Of a stretch of DNA of 24,189 bases, positions 13,555 through 21,528 are shown one piece after another. The notes under the pieces were generated by a model, which worked only from the letters and a program-made list of their open reading frames with translations, did not search any database and was not told the origin of the DNA. Each line of letters starts with the position of its first letter. Position 1 is the first letter of the stretch. The stretch is from Treponema sp. (GTDB taxonomy: Bacteria > Spirochaetota > Spirochaetia > Treponematales > Breznakiellaceae), in assembly GCA_031254385.1 (NCBI GenBank), contig JAIRUO010000026.1:1-24189 (forward strand). The letters are read 5' to 3'. The position numbers were made by a program, and so were the translations under genes.

Positions 13555-13953
13555 CTATAAAGCCTTTACCACAAAACTGACAACCCGGTATTGAAGCAGT
13601 TGCAGAATTTCCAGCACACCCTGAACATGCATAAAAGACGTGTCCTTATCCGCGATTATGTGAACCCTGGTGTCAGGAGCATTGGTGTATGCCTCAATAA
13701 TGCCCGCTTCAATAGTATGTATATCGCAATAAGTTCCGTCAAGATAAAGGTTTCCCTCGCGGTCTACCCATATTTCAAGATTGTTGTCTACGCTTACCCT
13801 TTGGGCAGTTTCGGCTAACGCATATTGGATAGGCACTTCCTTGCGGTAATTAATAAGCGCGACAAGCATTATGAATATAAGGAGCAGAAATGCAATATCG
13901 GACATTGAGTTGGTGGGAACTATCAGCTTTTTTCTTTTCCTGTTGAGTTTCAT
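13555..13953 (-). CDS. exbD: ExbD/TolR-family biopolymer transport protein (second copy)
   Basis: Inner-membrane partner of ExbB in the proton-driven motor. 132 residues: a Lys/Arg-rich cytoplasmic start, Met-Ser-Asp-Ile-Ala-Phe at 17-22 with the proton-path Asp19 at the head of the only transmembrane helix (about 19-36), then a periplasmic domain. Its ATG overlaps the stop of the first exbD by 4 bp (ATGA). Paired exbD genes are common in TonB loci of several phyla and probably give a heteromeric stator. Confidence 0.92.
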   Translation of the reverse strand: MKLNRKRKKLIVPTNSMSDIAFLLLIFIMLVALINYRKEVPIQYALAETAQRVSVDNNLEIWVDREGNLYLDGTYCDIHTIEAGIIEAYTNAPDTRVHIIADKDTSFMHVQGVLEILQLLQYRVVSFVVKAL

Positions 13954-14351
13954 GGGTTGCTGCTCATCCTAAATGAAAAAGATTGCACTTCCAGTTTTTG
14001 TGCCAGCTCCACAAAAGAAACAACCTGCTGCCAGGGTGCGGCAGGATCAATGGTTAAAACTACCGCCAGTTCTGGCTGTTCCTGTAACGCAAGACGGATT
14101 TCATATTCCACCACGCTTCTATCCATTACAGTTCCTTCGTACAGAATAGTACCTTGGCTGTCCATGTCAAAGCGAAGAAGATCGCCCCTCTGTATAAGTC
14201 TTACAGAGTCCCTTGCCGGCAGATTCATTATAAAACCTTCGTTGACATTAAAGCCCGTTATAACCAAAAAATAAATAATGAGCTGAAAAGCAACATCGCT
14301 GGCAGCGCTGCCTTCGTAGTAGCCGGCTCTTTTTTTTCGTTTAAGATTCAT
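13950..14351 (-). CDS. exbD: ExbD/TolR-family biopolymer transport protein (first copy)
   Basis: 133 residues from ATG 14351, chosen because AAGAAGG lies 5 nt upstream and the protein then starts Met-Asn-Leu-Lys-Arg-Lys-Lys like its neighbour; a longer frame from 14390 would overlap exbB by 50 bp. Ala-Ser-Asp-Val-Ala-Phe at 17-22 carries the conserved Asp19, followed by one transmembrane helix and a periplasmic domain. It overlaps exbB by 11 bp and the second exbD by 4 bp. The two ExbD copies are clearly different in sequence, so this is an old pair and not a recent duplication. Confidence 0.92.
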   Translation of the reverse strand: MNLKRKKRAGYYEGSAASDVAFQLIIYFLVITGFNVNEGFIMNLPARDSVRLIQRGDLLRFDMDSQGTILYEGTVMDRSVVEYEIRLALQEQPELAVVLTIDPAAPWQQVVSFVELAQKLEVQSFSFRMSSNP

Positions 14352-15018
14352 GATAACCTTCTTCGACCGTACCTCGTTCCACGATTTCAATAATCAAATC
14401 CGAACAGGTCTTTTCCACATCAGCGGCAAATTTGTCTACAATATGGCTAAAAATAGAATGAGCAGCCATTGCCGCAATCGCGATTATAAGACCAAAAACC
14501 GTGGTAATAAGGGCTTCGTAAATACCGTTGGCCACTATTTGCGCGTTTACATCTACAGCCTCCGCTATAGACCTAAAAGCGCCAATCATGCCTGTAACGG
14601 TTCCCAGAAACCCGGTTAAGGGCGACAATGCCGCCAGGGCGGTCAAGAAATTGAAACCGCTTTCCAGGGAGTTTATGCAGGTAATTGCCTCTGCTTCCAC
14701 AGCCTTTTCCAAGAGCCTTTCCGAAATCTTCCCGCCTTCGCCGGCGCGTTTAACCAGAACCAACAGTATTCTTGCGCCCATGCGGTGCTCAGTCTGACCC
14801 TCAAGAAAAGTCTCGGCCTCCTTGTACTTTCCGGCCAGGAGCAACTCTTCTATTTTGAGTTTCAAATCCTCCATGACCAGATTATGGCGGAGCAAATAGA
14901 TTATCCGCTCAAGAATTAACGCGATAGCTGCAATTGAAAACAAAAGCAGGGGCCACATTAAGGCCCCGCCCAGAACGAAAAGCTCCAAAAGGGTAAAACC
15001 AGAAGCGCTGTCTGTCAT
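14341..15018 (-). CDS. exbB: ExbB/TolQ/MotA-family proton channel protein
   Basis: Inner-membrane proton-channel subunit that with ExbD powers TonB. 225 residues with three transmembrane segments (about 11-38, 121-147, 162-190) and a cytoplasmic helical loop between the first two. The signature Leu-Ser-Pro-Leu-Thr-Gly-Phe-Leu-Gly-Thr-Val-Thr-Gly-Met (131-144) and Gly-Ile-Tyr-Glu-Ala-Leu-Ile-Thr-Thr (165-173) are typical of ExbB/TolQ. The start has GAGG a few nt upstream, 8 bp after the lipoprotein stop. Its place with receptors and tonB favours ExbB over TolQ. Confidence 0.94.
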   Translation of the reverse strand: MTDSASGFTLLELFVLGGALMWPLLLFSIAAIALILERIIYLLRHNLVMEDLKLKIEELLLAGKYKEAETFLEGQTEHRMGARILLVLVKRAGEGGKISERLLEKAVEAEAITCINSLESGFNFLTALAALSPLTGFLGTVTGMIGAFRSIAEAVDVNAQIVANGIYEALITTVFGLIIAIAAMAAHSIFSHIVDKFAADVEKTCSDLIIEIVERGTVEEGYHES

Positions 15019-15026
15019 TTGTTACC

Positions 15027-15866
15027 TCACTTTTTCCTGGTAAATTCCAGGCCGTTAAAATAGCTGAAAATATAATCCTTTACATACTCAAAATATATCC
15101 AAGAAATGCTTTCTTCCCAATCCCTAAGCAGGGCACCTGAATTCCGCAGTCCCCACAATTCTTCAGGGAAAAACTGCCTTGTATAATTTACATTCCACCT
15201 TATGTCGTTTGCCCGTACCCATTCTGCCCCATCTTCAGTATATTCCGGGGGTCTTTTGCTTCTGGATACAAGTTCGGGGAAAATTATACTCTTCCAATAT
15301 TTCTCAAATTGTTTTTCTGAGGCAAAATTGTGTTTTGATCTACGGGTATCCATCCATTCCACCAGGGCTAGAATACGCTCGCGCCGGTTTCTTAGGCTTG
15401 CCAAAGCTTCGTTTCCGGCTATACGCGTTTCCTTATACCTTATACGGCCTGAGCTAATTTCACCAGTATCAATTTGCGAATGAAATATGAGCGTGCCATT
15501 ATCACTATTCCATGGAAAGTATCCCTCCCCTGTAAGATCCAGGGTAAATTCGCTCCAGCCATGTATGTGGGAAGAGATGAATTCCAGGTGCGTAACAGTA
15601 AAATTGCTGCCACCAGGACGTATGCTTCCGTGTATTGTGATATTGGGATACGCGTTGCTCGAAATAACAATTTCTCTTGTGCTGTTTTCCAGAAGCACTA
15701 TCTGCAATTCGTTGCGCGGTTTTCCCCGGTTGCGGTATAGCGAAATGGTACTTTCGTCAAACGCTCCACCTTCCAATAATTCCCCGGCCTTTTGGACCAT
15801 GCTTGTACATTGGGTGAATAAGATGATGAGAAACAATACGGCTGTAACGTTTTTTGTTTTTTTCAT
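15027..15866 (-). CDS. Hypothetical lipoprotein of the TonB operon
   Basis: A 279-residue protein with no family I recognise. It starts at ATG 15866 behind GGTGGAG, in a TAATG junction with the receptor gene stop. An N-terminal signal sequence ends Leu-Phe-Thr-Gln-Cys, a spirochaete-style lipobox, so it is probably a lipid-anchored periplasmic or outer-membrane protein. The middle is beta-rich; the C-terminal half is rich in Trp, Arg and Glu and looks helical. Its place between two receptors and exbB suggests it helps the receptors bind or pass on their ligand, or spans the periplasm. This role is inferred from position only. Confidence 0.75.
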   Translation of the reverse strand: MKKTKNVTAVLFLIILFTQCTSMVQKAGELLEGGAFDESTISLYRNRGKPRNELQIVLLENSTREIVISSNAYPNITIHGSIRPGGSNFTVTHLEFISSHIHGWSEFTLDLTGEGYFPWNSDNGTLIFHSQIDTGEISSGRIRYKETRIAGNEALASLRNRRERILALVEWMDTRRSKHNFASEKQFEKYWKSIIFPELVSRSKRPPEYTEDGAEWVRANDIRWNVNYTRQFFPEELWGLRNSGALLRDWEESISWIYFEYVKDYIFSYFNGLEFTRKK

Positions 15867-18466
15867 TAAAAACTCCACCTAAAGCCAAATGATATCATAG
15901 GAATAGGCATCTCATAACTCGCGCTGTCGCTGCCTGTGTCTTCCTGCCCGGTATAGGAATTAAAAGAAGTATTGGCTTTGGCAACGTAAAACAGCGACAT
16001 AAGGTTTTCTGCGGCTAAATAAATCTCTGTAAGGACTTTGCCGCTTTTGCTTGAAATATAAAAGGAAAGTTTCAAGTCCCAGGGTATAGACCAGGTTGTT
16101 CTGGTATTGTCATCATAATACGAATCACGCCTGTATCTGGTGACAGTTTGGAAAGGATCATCAAACAGTGGGTTATCTCCTTCATTATATAACTCAACAG
16201 GATAGGATTCTATTATGCCGACTTTGGCCATAGGTCTTCCGGTAGCTAAACCAATGCGCGTGTAGATATTGAAATTCCTAAAAGGTTTGAAATTAAGCAC
16301 CAGATTTAAATTATGAAAACGGTGAAAGCTCGGATAATACCAGCCGGAGTCTCTTAATAGCATAACGCTGTCTTCTGATAATCCTGCCGGCCTTTCCGGC
16401 TCGTGGTATTTGGCATAGGTAAAAGTATAAGAAAGCCAGCCGTCCCAATAACGGCTTTCAAATTTCTGAAGCATCAGATCAAAACCCCAGATTAGGCCGT
16501 CTCCGTTGAATCTGTGTACTATATTTGTATTTGGATTTCCCGGTTCTGACAAAATATATTGATAGGCACGGTCAAAGACATACTTAAAGTAGCCTTCCAG
16601 ATTAAAACTCCAGCCGCCTGTAAGATCTATTTTAATTCCCACTACAGAAGTCCAGGAACGGTTGGGCTTAAGGGTAAAGTCGTTAATGCCATCAACAGTA
16701 ATTGTTGCTATAGCTGAATTCATGGAAGAGAACAACCCTGTTCCAAAAGTCAAGTCAAGGGATTCCACAATTCCCCGGTTTTTTAAAACATTATAATCAA
16801 GGTTCAGCCGGGGATTCAGAACCGGCATGGTTTGTATATCAAAACCTTTTCCTAAAAAATAAAGATGATCAATGCGCAGGCCCAGTTCCGCACCGAATTT
16901 TTTCCCCTGGCTGGAATACTCTCCTACTACATAAGCAGAACTGTGAAAACGCCTGTTGTTTACTTCGTTCTGAGCGTTAATGGGAAATTGTACATAATAA
17001 TAGGGCGAATTATATTGAGGGAAAAGCGGATTGTTGTAATATTTTGGAAGATCTACTCGCCTTGAGAAAACAGCTCTCCCGTCCCAATCTGTAATATGTT
17101 GATTAAAAAGCTCATGAACGCCCGCAGCGAAAATGAACCCTGAGCCGAGATCCCAGTCAAAGTCTACCCTGCCTTGCGCATATATGCCTATTTCCGAGCT
17201 TATGAATTTTATATCAAGATAGTCTTCTGGGATACTGTAAAGGGGAGGATTTGGTAGACGGTTTCCTAGATTGTCTATCTCAAACACACTAAGCGTATCA
17301 TAATCTATTTTCGCGTTAGCATTTGCCGCTATAAGCCCTGCCCCTACGGTTGCTTTAAGCAGCATGGAGGCTTGAGGGTTATAATTAAGTCCGGTAATAA
17401 AGAAAGTCTGAAGACTGTCCCAAATAAAAAGCATGTCTGACTCATAATCTAAATAGGGAACGTGTATTTGGTTGCGGTAATTCGCGCCCACCCCGTCCGC
17501 ACCTATAAAAGCTGTACCGGTCCATTCCAGATCAGCGTTGAATCTGTAATTCGCGTTTATCTGGCCGCTCCGTATATAGGGCGCCGTACTAACAGCGTTG
17601 ACCAGGGCAAGCTGCTCATTGTCAATGACTTTGCTCAGTTGCTGGGCAGCCCAAACATAAGGGCCCCAAAAAGTAACTCTTCCCATTATCATTAGCCCTC
17701 CCTTGCTGCCCAAGGGTAGGGAGACGTTCAGGTTTACTGCGCTCGTGGACAGCCCCAATTCCAGGGCCGCTGAAACAGGGTTTGCTTTTTTTGAAGTAAC
17801 TTCCAGAAGGCCGGAAATAGTGTGCCCGTAGCGAGCGGAAAAAACCCCGTGAGAAAGCTGTGCGCTTGCAACCATATTCGGATCGAATATGGAAAATCCG
17901 CCTCCCCAATAGTAAGGAAATTCGATATAGTAACCGTCAAGCGCTGCTGTCATGTCCCCTGGACTTCCGCCCCTTATAGACGGCAGGGAGTTGAACATTC
18001 CCGAATAGCCCACGCCTGGCAAAAGTTTAATGGATGTCATTACGTCTTCGATAATGCCGATTTGTGAAGAACGCTCCAGGGCTTCCCCGGAGATTGCCAC
18101 GCTGCGTCCGCTTCTGGTTTCGCTTACGCCAGGTCGCTGGGCTTCGATTAACAATTCATTTCCGACCAAGACGCCGCTCAAATAAAGGCCCAGGGTAAAA
18201 CGTGCGCCGTTAACCGGAATATTCAGAAACCCGTTTTCGTATCCCGGATACGAAGCCTGTATTGTTACCTGCCTGTCATCGGGAACGGAAAGGGTAATTT
18301 TCCCGTCTTCATCGCAATAGGATACGGTTCCGTCCCAGGAACGTATGGCTGCTCCTTCTAGCGGTATGGACAAGTCCGCATCTTCAACTGTGATCTCAAC
18401 ATCTCTGCCGTAAAGCAGCGTTAGCGGTGATATTAACAGTATCAGCAGAATATATTTATATTTCAT
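15866..18466 (-). CDS. TonB-dependent outer-membrane receptor, larger paralogue
   Basis: Probable outer-membrane transporter of 866 residues from ATG 18466 (GGTGGAG upstream; TAATG junction with the preceding receptor gene). Order: signal peptide (1-20), a carboxypeptidase-regulatory-like beta domain (about 22-95), a TonB-box-like Glu-Leu-Leu-Ile-Glu-Ala-Gln-Arg-Pro, a plug with Ser-Ile-Arg-Gly-Gly and Leu-Asp-Gly-Tyr-Tyr, and a beta-barrel ending in Arg-Trp-Ser-Phe, the terminal Phe expected for outer-membrane insertion. The plug is nearly the same as in the tandem paralogue, but the barrel carries extra segments that probably form surface loops. No SusD partner. The ligand is unknown. Confidence 0.9.
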   Translation of the reverse strand: MKYKYILLILLISPLTLLYGRDVEITVEDADLSIPLEGAAIRSWDGTVSYCDEDGKITLSVPDDRQVTIQASYPGYENGFLNIPVNGARFTLGLYLSGVLVGNELLIEAQRPGVSETRSGRSVAISGEALERSSQIGIIEDVMTSIKLLPGVGYSGMFNSLPSIRGGSPGDMTAALDGYYIEFPYYWGGGFSIFDPNMVASAQLSHGVFSARYGHTISGLLEVTSKKANPVSAALELGLSTSAVNLNVSLPLGSKGGLMIMGRVTFWGPYVWAAQQLSKVIDNEQLALVNAVSTAPYIRSGQINANYRFNADLEWTGTAFIGADGVGANYRNQIHVPYLDYESDMLFIWDSLQTFFITGLNYNPQASMLLKATVGAGLIAANANAKIDYDTLSVFEIDNLGNRLPNPPLYSIPEDYLDIKFISSEIGIYAQGRVDFDWDLGSGFIFAAGVHELFNQHITDWDGRAVFSRRVDLPKYYNNPLFPQYNSPYYYVQFPINAQNEVNNRRFHSSAYVVGEYSSQGKKFGAELGLRIDHLYFLGKGFDIQTMPVLNPRLNLDYNVLKNRGIVESLDLTFGTGLFSSMNSAIATITVDGINDFTLKPNRSWTSVVGIKIDLTGGWSFNLEGYFKYVFDRAYQYILSEPGNPNTNIVHRFNGDGLIWGFDLMLQKFESRYWDGWLSYTFTYAKYHEPERPAGLSEDSVMLLRDSGWYYPSFHRFHNLNLVLNFKPFRNFNIYTRIGLATGRPMAKVGIIESYPVELYNEGDNPLFDDPFQTVTRYRRDSYYDDNTRTTWSIPWDLKLSFYISSKSGKVLTEIYLAAENLMSLFYVAKANTSFNSYTGQEDTGSDSASYEMPIPMISFGFRWSF

Positions 18467-20799
18467 TAGAAACTCCACCTGATGCCGAATGACACCATTG
18501 GAATAGGTATGTTAAAATTTGGTGTGATGCTGCTGCGTAGGTCGTCATCGGTGTCGAAGGAAACCAAGGAAGCCAAAGAAGCATTGGAGTTATCAACATA
18601 AAACAGTGACATAAGGTTTTCTGCTGCTAAATAAATTTCTGTCAGAACTTTGCTGCGCTTGTTTGAAATATAAAAAGAAAATTTTAGATCCCAGGGTATG
18701 GTCCAAGCTGTTCTGGTATCTCCATCCGGCGTTCCCGAAGCTAAACCAAAGCGCGTATAAATATTGCAATTTATAAAAGGCCTAAAATTTAACACCAGAT
18801 TTAAATAATGGAAGCGGTGAAAACTCGGGTAATACCATCCTTTGTCCGTTATTATTGTTTTCCCATTTTGGAATCCGGCGGTAGATTCAGGCATATGGTA
18901 TTTGGCATAAGTATAACTATAGGTAAGCCAACCGTCCCAGTAACGGGTTTCAAATTTCTGGAGCATCAGATCAAAGCCCCAGATTATGCCGTTCCCGTTG
19001 AATCTTTGCCTTATAGATCCAGTAGCCGGTTGTTTATTCCTGTCTTCATAAAGGTACTGATAGGCGTGGTCAAAGACATATTTATAATAACCCTCCAGGC
19101 TAAGGCTCCAGCCTCCGGAAAAATCTATTTTTATTCCAGCCACAGAAGTCCAGGAACGATTGGGCTTAAGGGTATTATTACCAAGGCTATCCATATCAAG
19201 AAGACTAATAGAAGAATCCATGGAAGAGAACATTCCTGTTCCAAGAGTCAGATCCAGGGATTCTATAATCCACCAGTTCCTAAAAACATTAAAATCAAGG
19301 TTCAGCCGGGGATTCAGAACAGGCATGGTCTGTATATTGAAACTCTTTCCCTTAAAATAAAGATGATCCATGCGCAGGCCCAGTTCTGCGCCGAATTTAT
19401 TTCCTGGGCTGGAATATTCAGCCAGTATGTATGCAGAGCTGTGAAAACGCCTGTTGTTTACTTCTGTGTCAAGAAAAGCCCATGCTCCGTTAAGGTCCTT
19501 TACGCTGTAGAATGTAATATATTGATTATAAAGTTCATGATAACCAGATGAGAGAATGAACCCAGATCCCAAGTCCCAGTCAAAATCTACTCTGCCTTGC
19601 ACATATATACTGGTGTCAGAAGCATCGACAATCAAACCATCGTGAATGTTAATGTTTCTATCTATTCTCACACCTAAATCTGCGACTATAAGCCCTGCAC
19701 CTGTGGCTGCTTTTATCAACATAGAAGGTTGCGGATTATAAGTGAGGCTGGTTATAAAAAAAGTCTGAATGTTGCCCCAGTTTGCGGATATGTCTGAATT
19801 ATTGTCTTGATAATGAGCGCCTACTCCGTCTGTGCCAATAAAAGCTGTACCGGCCAATTCCAAATCTGCGTTAAATCTATAACTTCCGCTTATTTGAGCA
19901 CCCCGTATATAGGGCGCCGTACTAATCGTGTTGACCAGGGCAAGCTGTTCATTGTCAACGACTTTGCTCAACTGTTGGGCAGCCCAGACAAAAGCATCCC
20001 AATAGGTAACTCTCCCTGTTAGCATGAGGCCGCCCTTACTGCCCAGGGGAACTGAGGCGTTGAGGTTTGTCGTGCTTGTGGTAATCCCTAATTCCATGGA
20101 TGCAAAATCAGGCTCGGCTTTTTTTGACCTTACTTCCAGAAGGCCGGAAATTGTATGTCCGTACCTCGCAGAAAAAACCCCGTGCGAAAGCTGTGCGCTG
20201 GCAACCATATTCGGATCAAATATGGAAAAGCCCCCTCCCCAGTAATAGGGTATTTCGATGTAATAGCCGTCAAGCACCGCTGTCAGGTCCCCGGGACTTC
20301 CGCCCCGTATTGAAGGCTGTGCGCCAAACATACCCGAATAACCCACGCCTGGCAGAAGTTTAATGGATGTCATCACGTCTTCGATAACGCCGATTTGGGA
20401 ACTGCGCTCCAGTATTTCCCCGGAAATTGCCACGCTGCGGCCTATCCTGGTTTCGCTTTCGCCAGGCCGTTGGGCTTCTATTAACAATTCATTTCCGACC
20501 AGGACACCGCTCAAATAAAGGCCCAGGGTAAAACGTGTACCGCTTGTCGGGATATTCAGAACTCCATTTTCGTATCCCGGATACGAAGCCTGGATTGTTA
20601 CCTGCCTGTCGTCAGGAACAGAAAGGATAATTCTCCCGTTATCATCGCAATTGTATATAGTTCCGTCCCAGGAACGTATGGTCGCCCCTTCAAGAGGTAT
20701 GGCCAGATCGGCATCTTCAACTGTGATCTCAACATCCCTGCTGTAAAGCAGCGTTAGCGGTGTTATTAACAGTATAAGTAGGGGTAAGTATTTTTTCAT
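18466..20799 (-). CDS. TonB-dependent outer-membrane receptor, smaller paralogue
   Basis: First gene of the apparent TonB operon, 777 residues from ATG 20799; a TTG at 20811 in frame is less likely since the paralogue starts at the same Met-Lys. Signal peptide (1-20), regulatory-like beta domain (about 22-95), TonB-box-like Leu-Leu-Ile-Glu-Ala-Gln-Arg-Pro (105-112), plug (about 118-230) with Arg-Gly-Gly and Leu-Asp-Gly, then a barrel ending in Arg-Trp-Ser-Phe. It is a tandem duplicate of the next gene, shorter by about 90 residues in loops of the barrel. No good ribosome-binding site is visible. The promoter must lie in or before the repeat array at 20829-20890; I could not place it. Confidence 0.9.
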   Translation of the reverse strand: MKKYLPLLILLITPLTLLYSRDVEITVEDADLAIPLEGATIRSWDGTIYNCDDNGRIILSVPDDRQVTIQASYPGYENGVLNIPTSGTRFTLGLYLSGVLVGNELLIEAQRPGESETRIGRSVAISGEILERSSQIGVIEDVMTSIKLLPGVGYSGMFGAQPSIRGGSPGDLTAVLDGYYIEIPYYWGGGFSIFDPNMVASAQLSHGVFSARYGHTISGLLEVRSKKAEPDFASMELGITTSTTNLNASVPLGSKGGLMLTGRVTYWDAFVWAAQQLSKVVDNEQLALVNTISTAPYIRGAQISGSYRFNADLELAGTAFIGTDGVGAHYQDNNSDISANWGNIQTFFITSLTYNPQPSMLIKAATGAGLIVADLGVRIDRNINIHDGLIVDASDTSIYVQGRVDFDWDLGSGFILSSGYHELYNQYITFYSVKDLNGAWAFLDTEVNNRRFHSSAYILAEYSSPGNKFGAELGLRMDHLYFKGKSFNIQTMPVLNPRLNLDFNVFRNWWIIESLDLTLGTGMFSSMDSSISLLDMDSLGNNTLKPNRSWTSVAGIKIDFSGGWSLSLEGYYKYVFDHAYQYLYEDRNKQPATGSIRQRFNGNGIIWGFDLMLQKFETRYWDGWLTYSYTYAKYHMPESTAGFQNGKTIITDKGWYYPSFHRFHYLNLVLNFRPFINCNIYTRFGLASGTPDGDTRTAWTIPWDLKFSFYISNKRSKVLTEIYLAAENLMSLFYVDNSNASLASLVSFDTDDDLRSSITPNFNIPIPMVSFGIRWSF

Positions 20800-20828
20800 C
20801 AATGAGACCAATTACAGAATAGCGCAGT

Positions 20829-20890
20829 TTTAGGATTTAGGATATAGGATTTAGGATATAGGATATAGGATTTAGTAATCCCTAATCCCT
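20829..20890. repeat. TTTAGGA/TATAGGA heptamer array upstream of the TonB operon
   Basis: Plus strand runs of 7-bp units: TTTAGGA, TTTAGGA, TATAGGA, TTTAGGA, TATAGGA, TATAGGA, TTTAG, then TAATCCCTAATCCC with the opposite strand G-rich. The second part encodes the last residues (Arg-Gly-Ile-Arg-Asp-Tyr) and stop of ecfT. The whole 72-bp gap between ecfT and the first receptor gene holds little else; there is no convincing promoter, only a weak TATTCT on the minus strand around 20817-20822. Confidence 0.7.
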
Positions 20891-21528
20891 CTTGATTCCA
20901 AGGCTTCCGCAGTCTCGGCGGCTTTTGCCATTAGCCTGTCCATTATAATGGGAACTATGGTGATAACTTTTCTTATACCGTTTTTGCCGCACCTGCTTTT
21001 CCATGCCAGTTCGGTATCTTCCCAAATCGCAAAAAATCTGGGAATAAAACCGAGCATCAATGAGATGGCAAGGCTAATTCTCAATTTTTCAAGATGAAAA
21101 AATTTTTCTGCGGAGGAAAGGGAGCGCCTGATTTCGCACATGGTAGTAACTGAGAAAAGAAGAGCCCCCGCGGAAAACGACAGGATCATACGCAGACCCA
21201 ATACAAGTCCGTCAAAAAGGCTTTCCTGCTTTAGCATGAGGGGATTTATCTCAAGGGCTTGAAAGACGGTTATTCCCATAACAAGCATTACTATTGGAAG
21301 ACTGCCCTTGAGCAATTCCCATGGGCGTATTTTTGCGCTAATTGAAAGCAGGATGATAATGCCTATTCCTATTGGAAGGAATGAATAATCAAATATGAAA
21401 ATGGCCAGAGAAAGGCCCAGAAAGAAAATGAGTTTTATCCCTGTGGGAATAGTATATAAAAAACCTTTTCCCTTCCGGTAAGCCCAGGGGGTTCTGGAAT
21501 TTTTTGGCACTATTTCATTCCAAAACAA
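20872..21528 (-). CDS. ecfT: ECF transporter transmembrane component EcfT
   Basis: Scaffold subunit of an energy-coupling-factor vitamin transporter, linking the ATPases to the substrate-binding S component. 218 residues, with hydrophobic helices around 31-65, 75-92 and 107-128 and a long cytoplasmic helical part. The two coupling motifs, normally Ala-Arg-Gly, read Ser-Arg-Cys (178-180) and Ser-Arg-Gly (212-214). The start is TTG 21528, overlapping the SIMPL gene by 14 bp; GTG 21510 is a good alternative with GGA upstream. The C-terminus is truncated right after the second motif, where the heptamer repeats begin. With BioY and EcfA nearby the substrate is probably biotin. Confidence 0.88.
   Translation of the reverse strand: MFWNEIVPKNSRTPWAYRKGKGFLYTIPTGIKLIFFLGLSLAIFIFDYSFLPIGIGIIILLSISAKIRPWELLKGSLPIVMLVMGITVFQALEINPLMLKQESLFDGLVLGLRMILSFSAGALLFSVTTMCEIRRSLSSAEKFFHLEKLRISLAISLMLGFIPRFFAIWEDTELAWKSRCGKNGIRKVITIVPIIMDRLMAKAAETAEALESRGIRDY

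Noticed and set aside
14341..15018. TolQ-TolR-TolA cell-division system in place of ExbB-ExbD-TonB
   Set aside because: There is no tolB or pal gene, and the final gene has a TonB-type C-terminal domain next to TonB-dependent receptors.
18808..19551. 247-codon plus-strand ORF opposite a receptor gene
   Set aside because: Long, but fully antisense to a strongly conserved receptor; no signal, domain or ribosome-binding site supports it.
15866..20799. SusC/SusD glycan-uptake locus
   Set aside because: The receptors have a regulatory-like N-terminal domain as SusC does, but no SusD-like lipoprotein is recognisable; the lipoprotein downstream does not look like SusD in length or motifs.
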